A DNA stretch of 64,000 bases from positions 19,668,983 to 19,732,982 of the forward strand of contig OZ020245.1 of NCBI GenBank assembly GCA_963971285.1. Direction: 5' to 3'. This DNA comes from Astropecten irregularis (lineage: Eukaryota > Echinodermata > Asteroidea > Paxillosida > Astropectinidae). The position numbers and the translations under genes were made by a program. The notes beneath the pieces were generated by a model. The model had not been told where the DNA came from. It worked only from the letters and a program-made list of their open reading frames with translations, and made no database searches. Of the stretch, positions 11,207-21,970 are shown one piece after another; the stretch's first letter is position 1, and every line of letters starts with the position of its first letter.

Positions 11207-12205
11207 ATGGGCTTCGCATCTCAGCGCTTCGTGAGCAAGCCAGATCAGAATCTCCTGTGTGGAATCTGCAAGGCGGTGATGAGGGATGCCGTTCTGACGA
11301 GGTGTGGTCACGCCTTTTGCGAGGAGTGTCTAGATACGTGGCTGGCGCGCCCCTTGAGCGGATCCTGCCCGCAATGCCGGGCATCCGTCAGCAAGTTCCA
11401 GGTGAGTCCCGTCTGGGCCATCCGGGAGATCGTCAGCAACCTCACGGTGGAGTGCGACTACGGCGACCGCGGATGCCGTCTTGTCATGCGGATTGAATCG
11501 CTGGAGAAGCACCGGAAGAGCTGCGCTTACGCCCCGGTCGAGTGCGCCGGCTGCGAGACGGTCGTGAGTCGCTACGAGCTGCCACATCACCAGGCACAGT
11601 GTGCCAAGATAGCGGCCACCGCAAATGAGCCTGACCTCGACGAGCCCCGGACACGAGACTGGACCAGCCAACTCGTCAAGGAGCTCGAGAACAAGCTCAC
11701 CAAGACGGAACACCAGCTCAGCCAGACCAAGGTCAAACTCGAAACGTCTGAGAGCAGCGGCCGGAAGCTGGAGCGAGAGCTGTCCGAGGCCAGGCTCCAA
11801 CTCCAGCGAAAACAAGGCGAATGTACGTTCCTCCGCTTCAACAACCCCGAGTTCGACCACCAGTATCCTTACGGGTTTTCTCCCGAGAGCATAGCCAAGC
11901 TCTCTCTCCTAATAGCCTGTCACCTCCTCCGCAAGCCGGACTACATGGACCGCAATCGCATCTTCAACTGCGTCAAGAGGTGCTACGACAGTTTCGCCAG
12001 ATGCGGGTCGCACTTCGAGCAAGACGTGCACATGCTGGTGGCCACGGCGTACGCCAGCAACTGGTTCACCGAGAACCAGAGGATCAACTTCCACTGCTGG
12101 CTGCAGAGCATTGCACGGTACCGTAAGTACGCCGACCTGAGCGGCCCACCACACCCCGGCTGCACGGTCAATGCTGTCCGGAGGACCACATCCATGCGAA
12201 GCTGA
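11207..12205 (+). CDS. RING / TRAF-type zinc-finger protein, probable E3 ubiquitin ligase
   Basis: Intronless frame of 332 codons starting at ATG 11207 and ending TGA. A C3HC4 RING finger occupies residues 18-57 (C18, C21, C33, H35, C38, C41, C54, C57). It is followed by a TRAF-type zinc finger pair at about 83-132 (C83, C90, H102, C106, C113, C116, H128, C132). Residues 152-205 are a charged heptad-like coiled coil. Residues 206-332 form a cysteine- and aromatic-rich C-terminal part that I do not recognise. RING proteins of this layout (RNF41/NRDP1, RNF151 and PDZRN types) bind an E2 and transfer ubiquitin to partners chosen by the C-terminal region; E3 activity here is inferred from the RING. 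The gene is clearly GC-richer than its surroundings and stands alone, with no introns, so an old retrocopy or a truly intronless gene are both possible. Confidence 0.9.
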   Translation: MGFASQRFVSKPDQNLLCGICKAVMRDAVLTRCGHAFCEECLDTWLARPLSGSCPQCRASVSKFQVSPVWAIREIVSNLTVECDYGDRGCRLVMRIESLEKHRKSCAYAPVECAGCETVVSRYELPHHQAQCAKIAATANEPDLDEPRTRDWTSQLVKELENKLTKTEHQLSQTKVKLETSESSGRKLERELSEARLQLQRKQGECTFLRFNNPEFDHQYPYGFSPESIAKLSLLIACHLLRKPDYMDRNRIFNCVKRCYDSFARCGSHFEQDVHMLVATAYASNWFTENQRINFHCWLQSIARYRKYADLSGPPHPGCTVNAVRRTTSMRS

Positions 12206-12572
12206 GAGACAATCACACCTTGAAAGAGATCGTAGAGCTTCACGTCCACACGTCTTTCTCCTTCAATAGATCATTTCATCTTTCAAGGGGTTTGCAATAT
12301 CATCTTTCAGACAATGTCCTCCGCCGTCACTTCAGGGATGAAAGTCATGTAACCTTAGACAGTATCCCAGGATATTACAGTACTATAGATGAGAAAGAAA
12401 TAGTTCTTTTAATAGACACTAGTTCCGTAAAATGTCTTATTTGAAAGGAAGATCAATAAGCTTGTAGCGCGATTAATGTGGATGTAGTTGTTTAAGTTGT
12501 TGTTACTCCAAAGATTAAGTGTCATGAATCAGTTCTGTGTAAGGTACTTCCAGAAGAAAAATTTTCCAAAGA
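12206..12572 (+). other. Probable 3' UTR of the RING gene and spacer
   Basis: Directly follows the TGA. No further domain is encoded, and short frames here match nothing. No polyadenylation signal could be picked with confidence. Confidence 0.35.
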
Positions 12573-13000
12573 AAAAGCAACACTTGTGTCGAGAAGTATT
12601 ATGACTATTAAACTGTTTATCACTTCAAGATTCAGATATGTGATAAAGCCATGTCTTGGCTATCACCATGTAGAATTTGAGCAAAATTTGACTAAATTTG
12701 AGTGAAAAAAACTAAGATTGAATTACCCAACCTCAAAACCCGATTTTCATCTTTCTTTCATACACATTATGTGTGTATTGACCAATATGCGTGTTATCCT
12801 TGCAAATTTGTTGTTAAGGAGTACTCTTTCAATTGATCATATTTTCGCCAATTTCAGCCCCAATTATGCTTAAATTCTACATGGTGGTAGCCAAGACATG
12901 GTTGTATTACATATCTGAATCTTGAAGTGATAAACAGTTTAATTTTAACATAATGGGTCTCGACATAGTGTTGCGTTTTTACTGGGACACCATGTATAAT
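12573..13000. mobile_element. Mariner-like MITE family G, copy 1
   Basis: AAAAGCAACACTTGTGTCGAG at the left is mirrored by CTCGACATAGTGTTGCGTTTT at the right. Inside are two facing copies of the phrase CATGTCTTGGCTATCACC and its complement. About 430 bp, non-coding. Members elsewhere end ACAGGGTGTCCCCC. Confidence 0.75.
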
Positions 13001-13257
13001 CACTTTGGTGATTATAAAGAGAAATAGCCTATGTTTGAATTTTGTCCTTTTACCAAATTCCATCCATCCCAGCTCGCCTTGGGCTCGTTGTTAAATTATA
13101 TATTTCGTGCAAGATGTTTGTGTATTTTTTCGTCGTGTGCACATTATATGAGATATATATTAAAATTAACTTAATTAATATCCCAGGTAAATTATTAGGT
13201 TGGTAAGATTTTATAGCATTTATGCAAAAGGTCTGATTTTTCAAGAAGAGCACTGTA

Positions 13258-13471
13258 CCAATTCCATACAGCTACTTAAGCACCCAAATGTGATAAATAA
13301 AATAAATATGCCAGCCAAAACTCCCTGTGAATGTCATGCTCAGCAAACAATGGCCTAATATTAGTCAAAAGCATTAAACATCACATGCAAGTTTGTTTGG
13401 TAATCCTGTTTGATCAAGGAAGACTCTGTGCTTAAGCGAATTTTATGCTTAAGCAGTTCTATGAAATTGGC
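13258..13471. mobile_element. MITE family H, TTAAGCAC subtype, copy 1
   Basis: Left end CCAATTCCATACAGCTACTT, right end AAGCAGTTCTATGAAATTGG. The interior ATGCCAGCCAAAACTCC and GTAATCCTGTTTGATCAAGG recur in the copies at 45145 and 60601. Confidence 0.7.
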
Positions 13472-13981
13472 TACAGATGTCATGCTATCTTCCTATGACG
13501 TGATATATTGCCATTAATTAACAGTTTACATTTCAAACACCGTATTGGTATTTTTTTAATTAAAGACAACCAGTCAAAATCATTGGTTGTGTGAAAATAA
13601 TTCTTCTTTATTATCGATTTATTTCATTTTTTTCTATTTATTTATTTCCTCTTTGGCTGGCTTGATGTGGTTATTGATTTTCGATCGCTGTTCGGATTTG
13701 TTGTTTTTTCATTGGAATTTGTCATTTAATATATTCACCGTATGCCGTATTAATTGTCCACCCACAAAATATGCCAGTTAATATGTATGGTCCATGTTCT
13801 GTTTTTAGTTATTAACTAATTAACATAATCCTTTGTTTTAGAATCTATAGCTGTTTTGCTGCTAACCTTACCTGTGAGGAACATTTTTGAGAGCTGGAGT
13901 GTATTATGCCCATACGCCCATAACTATTCATACCCGCCATGCGATGTGATCTAGTTTGAAATAATCACCGGTGCGACTATT
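13472..13981. other. Spacer, nothing recognised
   Basis: T-rich sequence without supported features. Confidence 0.35.
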
Positions 13982-14311
13982 TTAAAGGTGACAATATACT
14001 TAAGTAACATACCGAAACAGAAATCTTCACAGATTTACCTATAACTTACAGGGTATGGAGATGGTGGTGGCAGAACATAAACCGTTAAGAACTTAAGATG
14101 TTTCTGCCTGTATTTATCCGAAAAGAGTAAAATAGATTACCCCCAACTGTTTGCTGTGAAAAGATTTGAAAACATATTGAGCGTTTTTCTCATAAAGTGT
14201 GGGCACCTTATGGGACTGGGGATTTCAAAGATGACTGTTATTGTATATAATTATTTGGCCATGAATCTGCATTTCTTTGACCAAAGAACCAAAGTATGAT
14301 ATTACCTTTAA
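13982..14311 (+). mobile_element. TTAA-MITE family A, copy 5
   Basis: TTAAAGGTGACAATATAC at the left, diverged. ACCAAAGTATGATATTACCT then TTAA at the right. Confidence 0.8.
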
Positions 14312-14557
14312 AAAGAGATTCACCCGAAAATCACAAGTATCAAGTTGATAGTTGGCATTGCCACTAAAATGGGCTGGCCCAGTCATTATAATAATAGAAC
14401 AAAAGGAGGGTGCCCGTCAACATAGATACGTTACGTGTCTTTTTATGCATATCACTAATCATCTTGCAAAATGTCACGCATCACCTTGTTTGCTGAATCA
14501 GACATTGCAATTGGTTTGCCGTCCCTTCTGAACATTATACACGTTGGAGTTGCTTAT
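14312..14557. other. Short spacer
   Basis: Nothing recognised. Confidence 0.3.
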
Positions 14558-14959
14558 GCAGGGTCTCTCTCAAAAAAGCAACACTTTGTCGGGAACCATT
14601 ATATTACAATTAAAATGTGATACAACTATGTCTTGGCTATCACCATGTAGAATTTAAGCCAAATCGGGCTGCAATTGACGAAAATATGACAAATTGAAAG
14701 AGTACTCTTTAAAAACAAATTTGCAGTATTCCAGAATAAGTGTATATGAAGGAAAGATGAAAATCGGGTTTTGACGTTGGGTAATTAAATCTTAGTTTTT
14801 TTCCTCAATTTCAGTCAAATTTTGCTCAAATTCTACATGGTGATAGCCAAGACATGGCTGAATGACATATCTGAATCTTTAAAGTGGTAAACAGTTACAT
14901 TTTAATATAATAGTTCTTGACACAAGGTGTTTCGTTTTTTGGGGGGGACACGCTGTATA
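14558..14959. mobile_element. Mariner-like MITE family G, copy 2
   Basis: Begins CAGGGTCTCTCTCAAAAAAG and ends GGGGGGGACACGCTGTATAA, with the facing CATGTCTTGGCTATCACC phrases inside. Confidence 0.8.
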
Positions 14960-15087
14960 AACACACGCATTTTTATTTTTGAAACAAATCAGTGCAAAAC
15001 TTGTTTATTATTTGAAAGTCGTCTCGCACGGAGGTGTTTAGAAAAGTGTTGAAATGTTAAGCAATGTAGTCACATGTAGAAAACCAA

Positions 15088-15329
15088 GGGCCATTTTCAT
15101 AGAGCTGCTTAGCACAGACAAATTGCTTAGCACAAAAATAGCTTGCCCAATAAAACAAACAACCATGGAAAATTCCATTTGATATTCATGGTCAGCGAAC
15201 AACAGCCAAAGAACAATTGCAAGTGATACACAACACACGGAAATTTGGTTGTTAATCCTGTTATTACTAAGACAGAAATATCATGCTTAGCTAATTTTTG
15301 TGCTAAGCAGCTCTATGAAATTGGCCCCA
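15088..15329. mobile_element. MITE family H, copy 2
   Basis: Ends GGGCCATTTTCATAGAGC and CTCTATGAAATTGGCCCC; same length and interior as copy 1. Confidence 0.85.
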
Positions 15330-15835
15330 GACATCCAGGACAATTCATCACAGATGAATATTTATGTTCGCAATTAATATATAAAGCTTCGATAATGTTA
15401 ATTTTTCGCAATGCTGGAATAATGTGATGTAAATTTGGTTGTGTTTATGACAGTGCATAAACTGCAAACACAAAGTCGTTATCTTGTGGAAATGATTGTA
15501 ATGAATATTTTATTATGTAATTTATAGTAATATATATTGTGATGTCTTCCTGTAGTAGTGGGCATCTGTCTCAGAGAAAATGGAGGGATTTGTTCAGTCT
15601 CAGTAATGTGACTGCATTTAAAAAAATGTTGTCTACTAGTAAACCGAGTCAGGGTTGACTTTGTCTCGGGTCTATCGCTGAATGGACGTTATTATTATGA
15701 TGACAACAATACGTAATGTAGCACTGTTGAGACCAAACCCCAATAAAGTTCATGTTTTTGTATATGCAAACTTACCAGCTGATTTTTTCTTAGGATGCTT
15801 TTATTCCTTCTGACCTGTATTTAGCCGTTGTTTGC
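15330..15835. other. Spacer, nothing recognised
   Basis: AT-rich sequence with no supported feature. Confidence 0.35.
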
Positions 15836-16196
15836 TTAAAGGTTTACTGTAATCAACATTGGGAAAGGGTTGAAAGTGTTTTAAGATTATTGCTTAATAC
15901 ATAATTAATGACTATTTAAATTTATATGTTTATGTAAGTGCTTACTTTTGACCAAAACTTACAAAATCAGTACATGTATGCCCCGCCCCCCTCCCCTAAA
16001 AAAAAGTATACTGTGTGGCGTTCTGCATGTGACGTAAGCAAGGTTTTTCCTCGCGAAAAGTGGGGTGCTCAATTATGGGTCTAGAATACCTCCCTTTTCT
16101 ATATACAATATTTTTAGCGCAAACAATGATAGACAGGTTGAGTTTTATAACAATGTATTTAACTTCATATGTGTTTTGATTACAGTAAACCTTTAA
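15836..16196. mobile_element. TTAA-type MITE, family F
   Basis: TTAAAGGTTTACTGTAATCA at the left pairs with TGATTACAGTAAACCTTTAA at the right, about 360 bp apart. It shares only the TTAAAGG terminus with family A, so it is a separate family with the same apparent target. Confidence 0.8.
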
Positions 16197-16516
16197 TGGG
16201 GTTTTCAAGTTCGGTGCTTGAGCAAAATCTGGTACTGAATTTAAAGGGCTCATTAAAATTGGCCCATGCATGAACAACTGTGTTTCGGCCAGTGAAATGT
16301 GTGACATCAGGGGTCGATTTCACCAAACTCATCGTAACTTAATATCAATTGTAGGATCTTTGTTGCATTGCAGCCCTACATAGAATAGCCCTCCCCCCCC
16401 CCCCTTCCTACGGTGGGTTATTTTTCGTTATTTACGCTCGATCGTAGGGATTTGTGAAATCGACCCCAGCAGTATAATATTGATATAAACATAGAGTGTG
16501 AAAAAATGATTTCATG
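16197..16516. other. Spacer with a C-tract
   Basis: Poly-C near 16386-16399 between TCGATTTCACCAAACTCATCG at 16315 and TTTGTGAAATCGACCCC at 16451. These facing words suggest another eroded foldback element. Confidence 0.35.
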
Positions 16517-16767
16517 AGGCCAATTTTATAGAGCTACCGTACTTACCACACAAAAATTGCTTAGCACAAACATGGCTTGTCCAATAAAACAAGCCAACAT
16601 TGAAAATTCTATTTGATATTCGTGGTCAGCGAACAACAGCCAAAGAACAATCACAAGTGATACACAACACATGGAAATGTTGTTGTTAATCCTGTTTTTA
16701 TTAAGACAGAAATGTCATGCATGCTTAGCGAATTTTTGTGCTAAGCAGCTCAATGGAATTGGCCCCA
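16517..16767. mobile_element. MITE family H, copy 3
   Basis: Ends GGCCAATTTTATAGAGCT and CTCAATGGAATTGGCCCC with the family interior (GATATTCGTGGTCAGCG). Confidence 0.85.
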
Positions 16768-17547
16768 GATCGAGCAAATTAATATCGGTCCGATAGGCCT
16801 TAAGTTCTGCTTGTCTGCATTTCGTGTATGTCGAAAATCCCAAGTCTTCATGTTCCACGGGAAAAAATATCTTTCGCCCAAATTGTTCCAGTGTTGAATT
16901 TTCGTGGGCAGACAGTCGGCAAAAGGTCGTATTAGGGGCTCTCTGGCGACCCCAAATAGTGAAGAAACAGCCACAGCATTCACCTACAGACCAAAAGAGA
17001 GTTCCCATGCCTTTTGTCAAGAAAGGACATAAAAGGACCCACGCGTGAGGAACGCTGCTTTGTAGTAAATACAAAAAATAGTGCATAAAGAAAAAATATT
17101 CAAAGAAAACATTTTCAAGGTTCAACGATATGGGAGGTGTGTGCTGGACCGCTGAACAATAAGGGAATTTATGGTCTATTGAAAAATTTGTACCATTACC
17201 TGGGGGCATCTGTATTATCACGCAGTACTGATTCTGACGTGAGGTATACACGGCTTGCAGTAGGCAAAACATCGTGAATAAAAAAAATATACCCTGCTTA
17301 TTTTGTTATTCTGAAAAACAACGTTTAGCAAATACCATCATTGCTCTTGCACATAATTATATTGTTATAGTTATAATAATTATATAGGAGAGCCCCAAGG
17401 AACCAGTTGTGTACTTTCTAGTTGTGCATAATATGTATACCATGCAGCATTATACTTTACACAACAGTTATACCAACAAGTGTCGTATAGTATTATATGC
17501 CTTTAATTCAAGTGGAAAATAAGGAAAGGAATTTATTTACCATGCTC
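16768..17547. other. Spacer; one long minus-strand frame not accepted as a gene
   Basis: A minus-strand frame of about 185 codons covers 16715-17272, but its end runs into the neighbouring family H MITE and its product has no recognisable domain. No splice-bounded exon was found. Confidence 0.35.
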
Positions 17548-17840
17548 TTAAAGGTACTATCATACTTTGGTAGCATACCGAAACAGAAATCTTCACAAAT
17601 TTACATAATTATAACTTACATGGTATCAAGATGGTCATGGTAGAAACATACCGTTAAAATTGTCTGCCCGAAGTGCTGTATTTATCCAGAAAAAAAGTCA
17701 AACCAGTGACCAAAATTATTTTTGATCTTTTAAATATCAACAATAAAACAGAAAAGACTTTGAGATATACTGTGGGCGTTTTTCACTGTATGGGACTGGA
17801 ATTTTCACAGATGACTGTTACTGTATCTTCCTTGACTTTC
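17548..17840 (+). mobile_element. TTAA-MITE family A, copy 6, right end missing
   Basis: Intact left end TTAAAGGTACTATCATAC. Homology stops just after TGTATCTTCCTTGA, so the right 50-60 bp are lost. Confidence 0.75.
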
Positions 17841-18282
17841 AACAACTTGCCTGCAAGTCTACATCACAATCAACACCACACAAAATCAGACTGGGGGAAA
17901 ATACTCTCACGATAAATCGCTTGCTCTCGAGTTGGCACTTGAACCAATTGATTAAATTTTCCTATTCTGTCAAAGCAATCTAGAGCAAGGCCAGCATATT
18001 GTTGTGTATGAACGTTGGAATTCCATAAATCAAACCGATTTATCGTATACACACAATGCAGCCATCCTCAACTTGAAGTCTTGTTTGCGGTTATTCTGGA
18101 ACTATAAAAAAAAAAAAAAACCACAATATTATGCTCCCAAGGATCAAATTCGTTTTCAGTTGCTAGTATATACCTGGCAGACGTTTACTCAGAGCTTGTG
18201 AACTTCTCTTTTAAGTTTTCGAGGTGGAATTGTAAGAGAGTGGTGATTTTTTTGTTTTTATGACGCGGTGGGAGATTTGATT
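17841..18282. other. Spacer, nothing recognised
   Basis: Poly-A near 18105-18120. No gene seen. Confidence 0.35.
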
Positions 18283-18716
18283 TTAAAGGTAGTATCATAC
18301 TTTGGTAGAACAGAAATCTTCACAGATTTACCTATAACTTACAGGGTTTGAAGATGTAGTATCATACTTTGGTTTTTATAAAAGAAACACAGATTCATGG
18401 CCAAAAATACCAAGACAGATACAGTTACAGTCATCTGTGAATATTTCAGTCCCATACGTTGCCCACTTTTTGAGAAAACAGTGAAAAACAGCCACAGTAT
18501 TTCTTTTGTCTTTTCTCTTTTATTTTTGATCTTTTAAAAGATCAAAAAGATTTTCGGTCCCATTGTTTTACTAATTTCTGGATAAATACACCATTTCAGG
18601 CGGAACAATTTTAACGGTGTGTTTCTGCCACCACCATCTTCATACCCTGTAAGTTATACGTAAATTTGTGAACATTTCTGTTTTGGTTTCTCACCAAAGT
18701 ATGATACTACCTTTAA
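18283..18716 (-). mobile_element. TTAA-MITE family A, copy 7, composite
   Basis: A plus-oriented left fragment (18283 to about 18355) is fused to a nearly full minus-oriented copy that starts AGTATCATACTTTGG near 18357 and ends CTACCTTTAA. This is a head-to-head partial duplication of the same family. Confidence 0.75.
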
Positions 18717-18804
18717 TACCCTGTAAGTAATTACGGTATACGTAAATCTGTGAACATTTCTGTTTGGAATTGGGTATGTTACCAATCCTGTATTGTACCT
18801 TTAA
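18717..18804. mobile_element. TTAA-type MITE family E, end fragment
   Basis: CTGTAAGT...TTACCAATCCTGTATTG followed by TACCTTTAA is the right end of a family E element. It abuts the composite family A copy. Confidence 0.5.
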
Positions 18805-19140
18805 AGACGTGTCCAACAGATTTTTGGTTTTTATTTTGAACTTCTTTTGAACTTACTGTGTTGTGCACGCACAATTCGTTTGCATGTTTTGCCCTTTGAC
18901 CTCCGTTGAATATATCATTTATCACGACAGCTTATAATTCACTCAAGTCGAACTCCAAGGAAACTCTTGAACAGAATCTCGACTTGAGAGACATGAACTA
19001 TTTGCGAAATAATTATTATTAGCCTCCAATGTTATCGGGTGCCACCATAGATTGAAAGCACAGTTTAAGTTTGCCACTATGGCTTTGCTATTCAAAGCCG
19101 AACATCCGAAAAAAAAATGTAATAGCGCCCTCTGCCTAAC
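18805..19140. other. Spacer, nothing recognised
   Basis: No feature supported. Confidence 0.35.
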
Positions 19141-19499
19141 TTAAAGGTAGTATCATACTTTGGTAGGAAACCAAAACAGAAATTTACCAATAACTTACAG
19201 GGTCACTATAAAGATGGTGGTGGTAGAAACATACCGTTCAAATCTTTCCGCCTGAAATGCTGAATTTATCAAGAAATTAATCAAAGCAACGACCGAAAGT
19301 ATGTTTGATCTTTAAAAGATCAAAAATTACAGTGACAAGACATTCTGTGGGAGTTTTTCACTGTTTTCTCAAAAAGTGTATGGACACCGTATGGGAATGG
19401 GAATTTTACAGATGACTATTATTGTATCTTCCATGATATTTTTGCCCATGAATCTGCATTTCTTTGACAAAAACCAAAGTATGACAAAAATATCTTTAA
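19141..19499 (+). mobile_element. TTAA-MITE family A, copy 8
   Basis: TTAAAGGTAGTATCATAC at the left. The right end is diverged (AAGTATGACAAAAATATCTTTAA). Confidence 0.8.
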
Positions 19500-19941
19500 T
19501 TCGGGCTGGGTTTAAAAGTTATCACAACAGACGGAGTGGAAGTGCCTTGTGTGCTCATGGGAAAATCGTCAGGCCAAGAGTACATTGTAGTACGCAAGGT
19601 TTGTTAATTAAACCAGTAGAAGAGAAATGTCGCCCTCTTGTGAACGTCATGAGTTATCCCCTTAAATGGCGCTTTGGACTTGTAGCAAGTCTAATGGGAA
19701 AATGGGACATGAATTGGGAATTCCCCACGTTGAGAAATACCACTTCGTGCAATCAGACGATGTAAATTTAGCTGGTCCCCAGCCCACTCACAAACGACAT
19801 GCCAATGATGTTAATACTACGAAAATGAAAGTAGCGACCAGTTTGTGGCTCCATTTTTGGCCTCCATGTTACGTTATTGTGAAAACTCACAGTCTCTTTT
19901 CGGTAAAAATTGTTGATAGGGCTTGACATTTTCTGAACACA
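19500..19941 (+). promoter_or_regulatory. Conserved 5' flank of paralogue 1
   Basis: From about 19630 this flank is homologous to the flanks of the other two paralogues (about 29028-29255 inverted, and 30230-30613). Shared words include GATGTAAATTTAGCTGG, CACAGTCTTTTCGG and GGGCTTGA just before CTGAACACA and the ATG. Conservation of non-coding sequence in all three copies shows duplication at the DNA level, and promoter or leader function is likely. Confidence 0.55.
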
Positions 19942-21411
19942 ATGACTTCCTTGTGTACAGCCTTTGAAGAGCTGACTGTGGACGAATTACCGCAAGAGAT
20001 GCGACAAATTCTCATGGATAAATCGCTGTCTAGACTCCTGTCGATGGGGCAGAAAAACCTCCCGAAATCCCGATCAGCCCTGGAGAATGTTTTGCGTCCC
20101 TGTGCTGCAGTCGTGCCTTACGTCAACCCGCTGGAGGCGCTGGAAGCGGCCAATGAGTCTTTTAAACTACCGGCTCCATCGGTCAGCATTCCTCACGCCA
20201 AGAAACGAGTGTACACGACGCTGAAAAAGCTGAAAGAGGCGAATGAGAAACATCTTGAAGGACAGAAGCGTGTGTTGGCCAAGCGCGGGGGTGAAGAAGA
20301 AGGGCTGATCAAGAGTAACATCACTGACTGGCTGCAGACAGATCCAGAGGGTAGTGAGGAGATCCTGATACAGAGATTTGTCGAGAAGTTGGAGGTACAA
20401 CTACGGCCTCATTTGATATGCTTTGTTCCACCCTCTCGGGTCATGGGTATGAGCTTACCAGAAATAAAACACAGGGAGGTCAAGGAAGAAACCGATGGCA
20501 AGGCATCACAGAGGGTCACCAAGACAACCGGAGGTCCAGGACAGTCAAAGGAACAGAAAGCGGATGCGGGGACCACTCCATCTACTACATCCAAGCCGGA
20601 AATTGAATTTGCGATTGGATTTCAGACCGGGGAGCGGCTAGTAGACGAATACATCAAGATGACACCGAAAGGGCTTACTGGCGTGGAAGTACTGAGCCGC
20701 AGATCCACCCCGTTGAAGCCCAAGAACAAGAGGTTGCGTGTTGTCGGTCAGGTCAAGGGTATGACCACGGCCTTCACCAGCCGTCTCACTGTGGCGGTAC
20801 GCGACCTGAATGCTATTCTGATACCAGCCAACGAGCGAGACAAACATCGCATCATCACCAGAGTGGCCGAGTGGGTTAACTCCTTTAATTGCCACCGGTT
20901 ATCCAGCTCGCCGCCCTTGCAACCTGTTGCGATCCTGCAACGGGATCTGGCCAACTTGTGCGTGGGCAAAGTGCGACGCCTGAGTCAGTCCACCCTAACA
21001 GACTCACTCCAGTCCAAGGGATACATCGCTATCGACAGCCAGGGCAAAATAACCTATCGACTCCCTGAAGCGAATGTCAAGACTGACAAGTCACTAACTT
21101 GGCAGGAGAGGACTGTCTCTGCTGCCATCCAGACCTGCAAATTCCCCAGCCTTGCAAGGAAAGCTTTCCCACGTCGGAAGAAGCTATCTCAGACTCAAAC
21201 AGCCACTGGAAGCAGCAAAGTCAGCAATACTCGCACTACTAGCTCCCGTAGTAAGATCGTTGATCCTGTCATATCTTTGAGCGGACCTCTCTATTGTCCT
21301 TACAACTGTCCTGACCATTTCAGTGACGAAGATGATCTATATCTAGATATTGCTTATGGTATTTATGAAGAGGAAGATGACGGTTTATATGATGATTCTT
21401 ATTATTATTAA
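19942..21411 (+). CDS. Unrecognised intronless multicopy protein, paralogue 1 (short form)
   Basis: A single frame of 489 codons from ATG 19942 to TAA. The start is fixed by the identical context (CTGAACACAATG) in all three paralogues. The first ~95 residues are almost the same as in the other two copies (SLCTAFEELTVDELPQE, SVSIPHAKKRVYTTL). Compared with them, this copy lacks roughly 80-90 residues in frame, between the WLQTDPEG and RVMGM blocks, including the first of two winged-helix-like segments. It keeps the FAIGFQTGE block and the RLRVVGQVKG block. It also keeps the second winged-helix-like segment, LTDSLQSKGYIAI followed by KITYRL. A basic stretch follows, then a private acidic, Tyr-rich tail. 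I know no family for it. A nuclear, nucleic-acid-binding role is only an inference from the basic patch and the wing-like pattern. Confidence 0.85.
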   Translation: MTSLCTAFEELTVDELPQEMRQILMDKSLSRLLSMGQKNLPKSRSALENVLRPCAAVVPYVNPLEALEAANESFKLPAPSVSIPHAKKRVYTTLKKLKEANEKHLEGQKRVLAKRGGEEEGLIKSNITDWLQTDPEGSEEILIQRFVEKLEVQLRPHLICFVPPSRVMGMSLPEIKHREVKEETDGKASQRVTKTTGGPGQSKEQKADAGTTPSTTSKPEIEFAIGFQTGERLVDEYIKMTPKGLTGVEVLSRRSTPLKPKNKRLRVVGQVKGMTTAFTSRLTVAVRDLNAILIPANERDKHRIITRVAEWVNSFNCHRLSSSPPLQPVAILQRDLANLCVGKVRRLSQSTLTDSLQSKGYIAIDSQGKITYRLPEANVKTDKSLTWQERTVSAAIQTCKFPSLARKAFPRRKKLSQTQTATGSSKVSNTRTTSSRSKIVDPVISLSGPLYCPYNCPDHFSDEDDLYLDIAYGIYEEEDDGLYDDSYYY

Positions 21412-21608
21412 AGGTTGGCCCTCAAATAATGTCCAGAAAGATTACTGGACACTCGACCAGTTTTCCTCCTCGCTTATCGCTGAAACTTGGATTACCTAAA
21501 TGTTTTGTGAATATTAAATTCTCTCCATTATTGTAAAAAATTCTGTCTTTAATGGACTCAATCATGGAGATAACAGGCTTTGTTTTACCTATAAAATGTA
21601 GAGAGAAA
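21412..21608 (+). other. 3' flank of paralogue 1
   Basis: Not homologous to the sequence after paralogue 2, although the flanks become homologous again beyond the MITEs. An ATTAAA near 21513 could be a polyadenylation signal. Confidence 0.35.
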
Positions 21609-21970
21609 AAAGTATCATACTTTGGTAAGAAACCAAAATGGAAATGTTCACAGATTTACGTATAACTTTATACAGGGTATGAAGATGGTGGTGGTAGAAA
21701 CATACCGTTAAAATTTGTCCGCCTGAAATGGTGTATTTATCCAGAAATTAGTCAAACAGCGACCGAAAATCTTTTTGATCTTTTAAAAGATCAAAAATAA
21801 AAGAGAAAAGACTTAAGGAATACTGTGGCCATTTTTCACTGTTTTCTTAAAAAGTGGGCACCGTGTGGGACTGAAATTTTAACTGATGACTGCTACTATA
21901 TCTTCCTTGATATTTCTGCTCATGAATCTGTATTTCTTTGATAAAAACCAAAGTATGATACTACCTTTAA
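21609..21970 (+). mobile_element. TTAA-MITE family A, copy 9
   Basis: The left end is clipped (AAGTATCATACTTTGG, no TTAAAGG); the right end is intact with TTAA followed by AATCTGTG. The matching empty site GATC-TTAA-AATCTG survives in the inverted arm (plus coordinates about 26844-26855), so this copy inserted after the duplication, or was lost precisely there. Confidence 0.8.

Noticed and set aside
16715..17272. 185-codon minus-strand open frame
   Set aside because: Its end lies in a family H MITE and its product matches nothing known.
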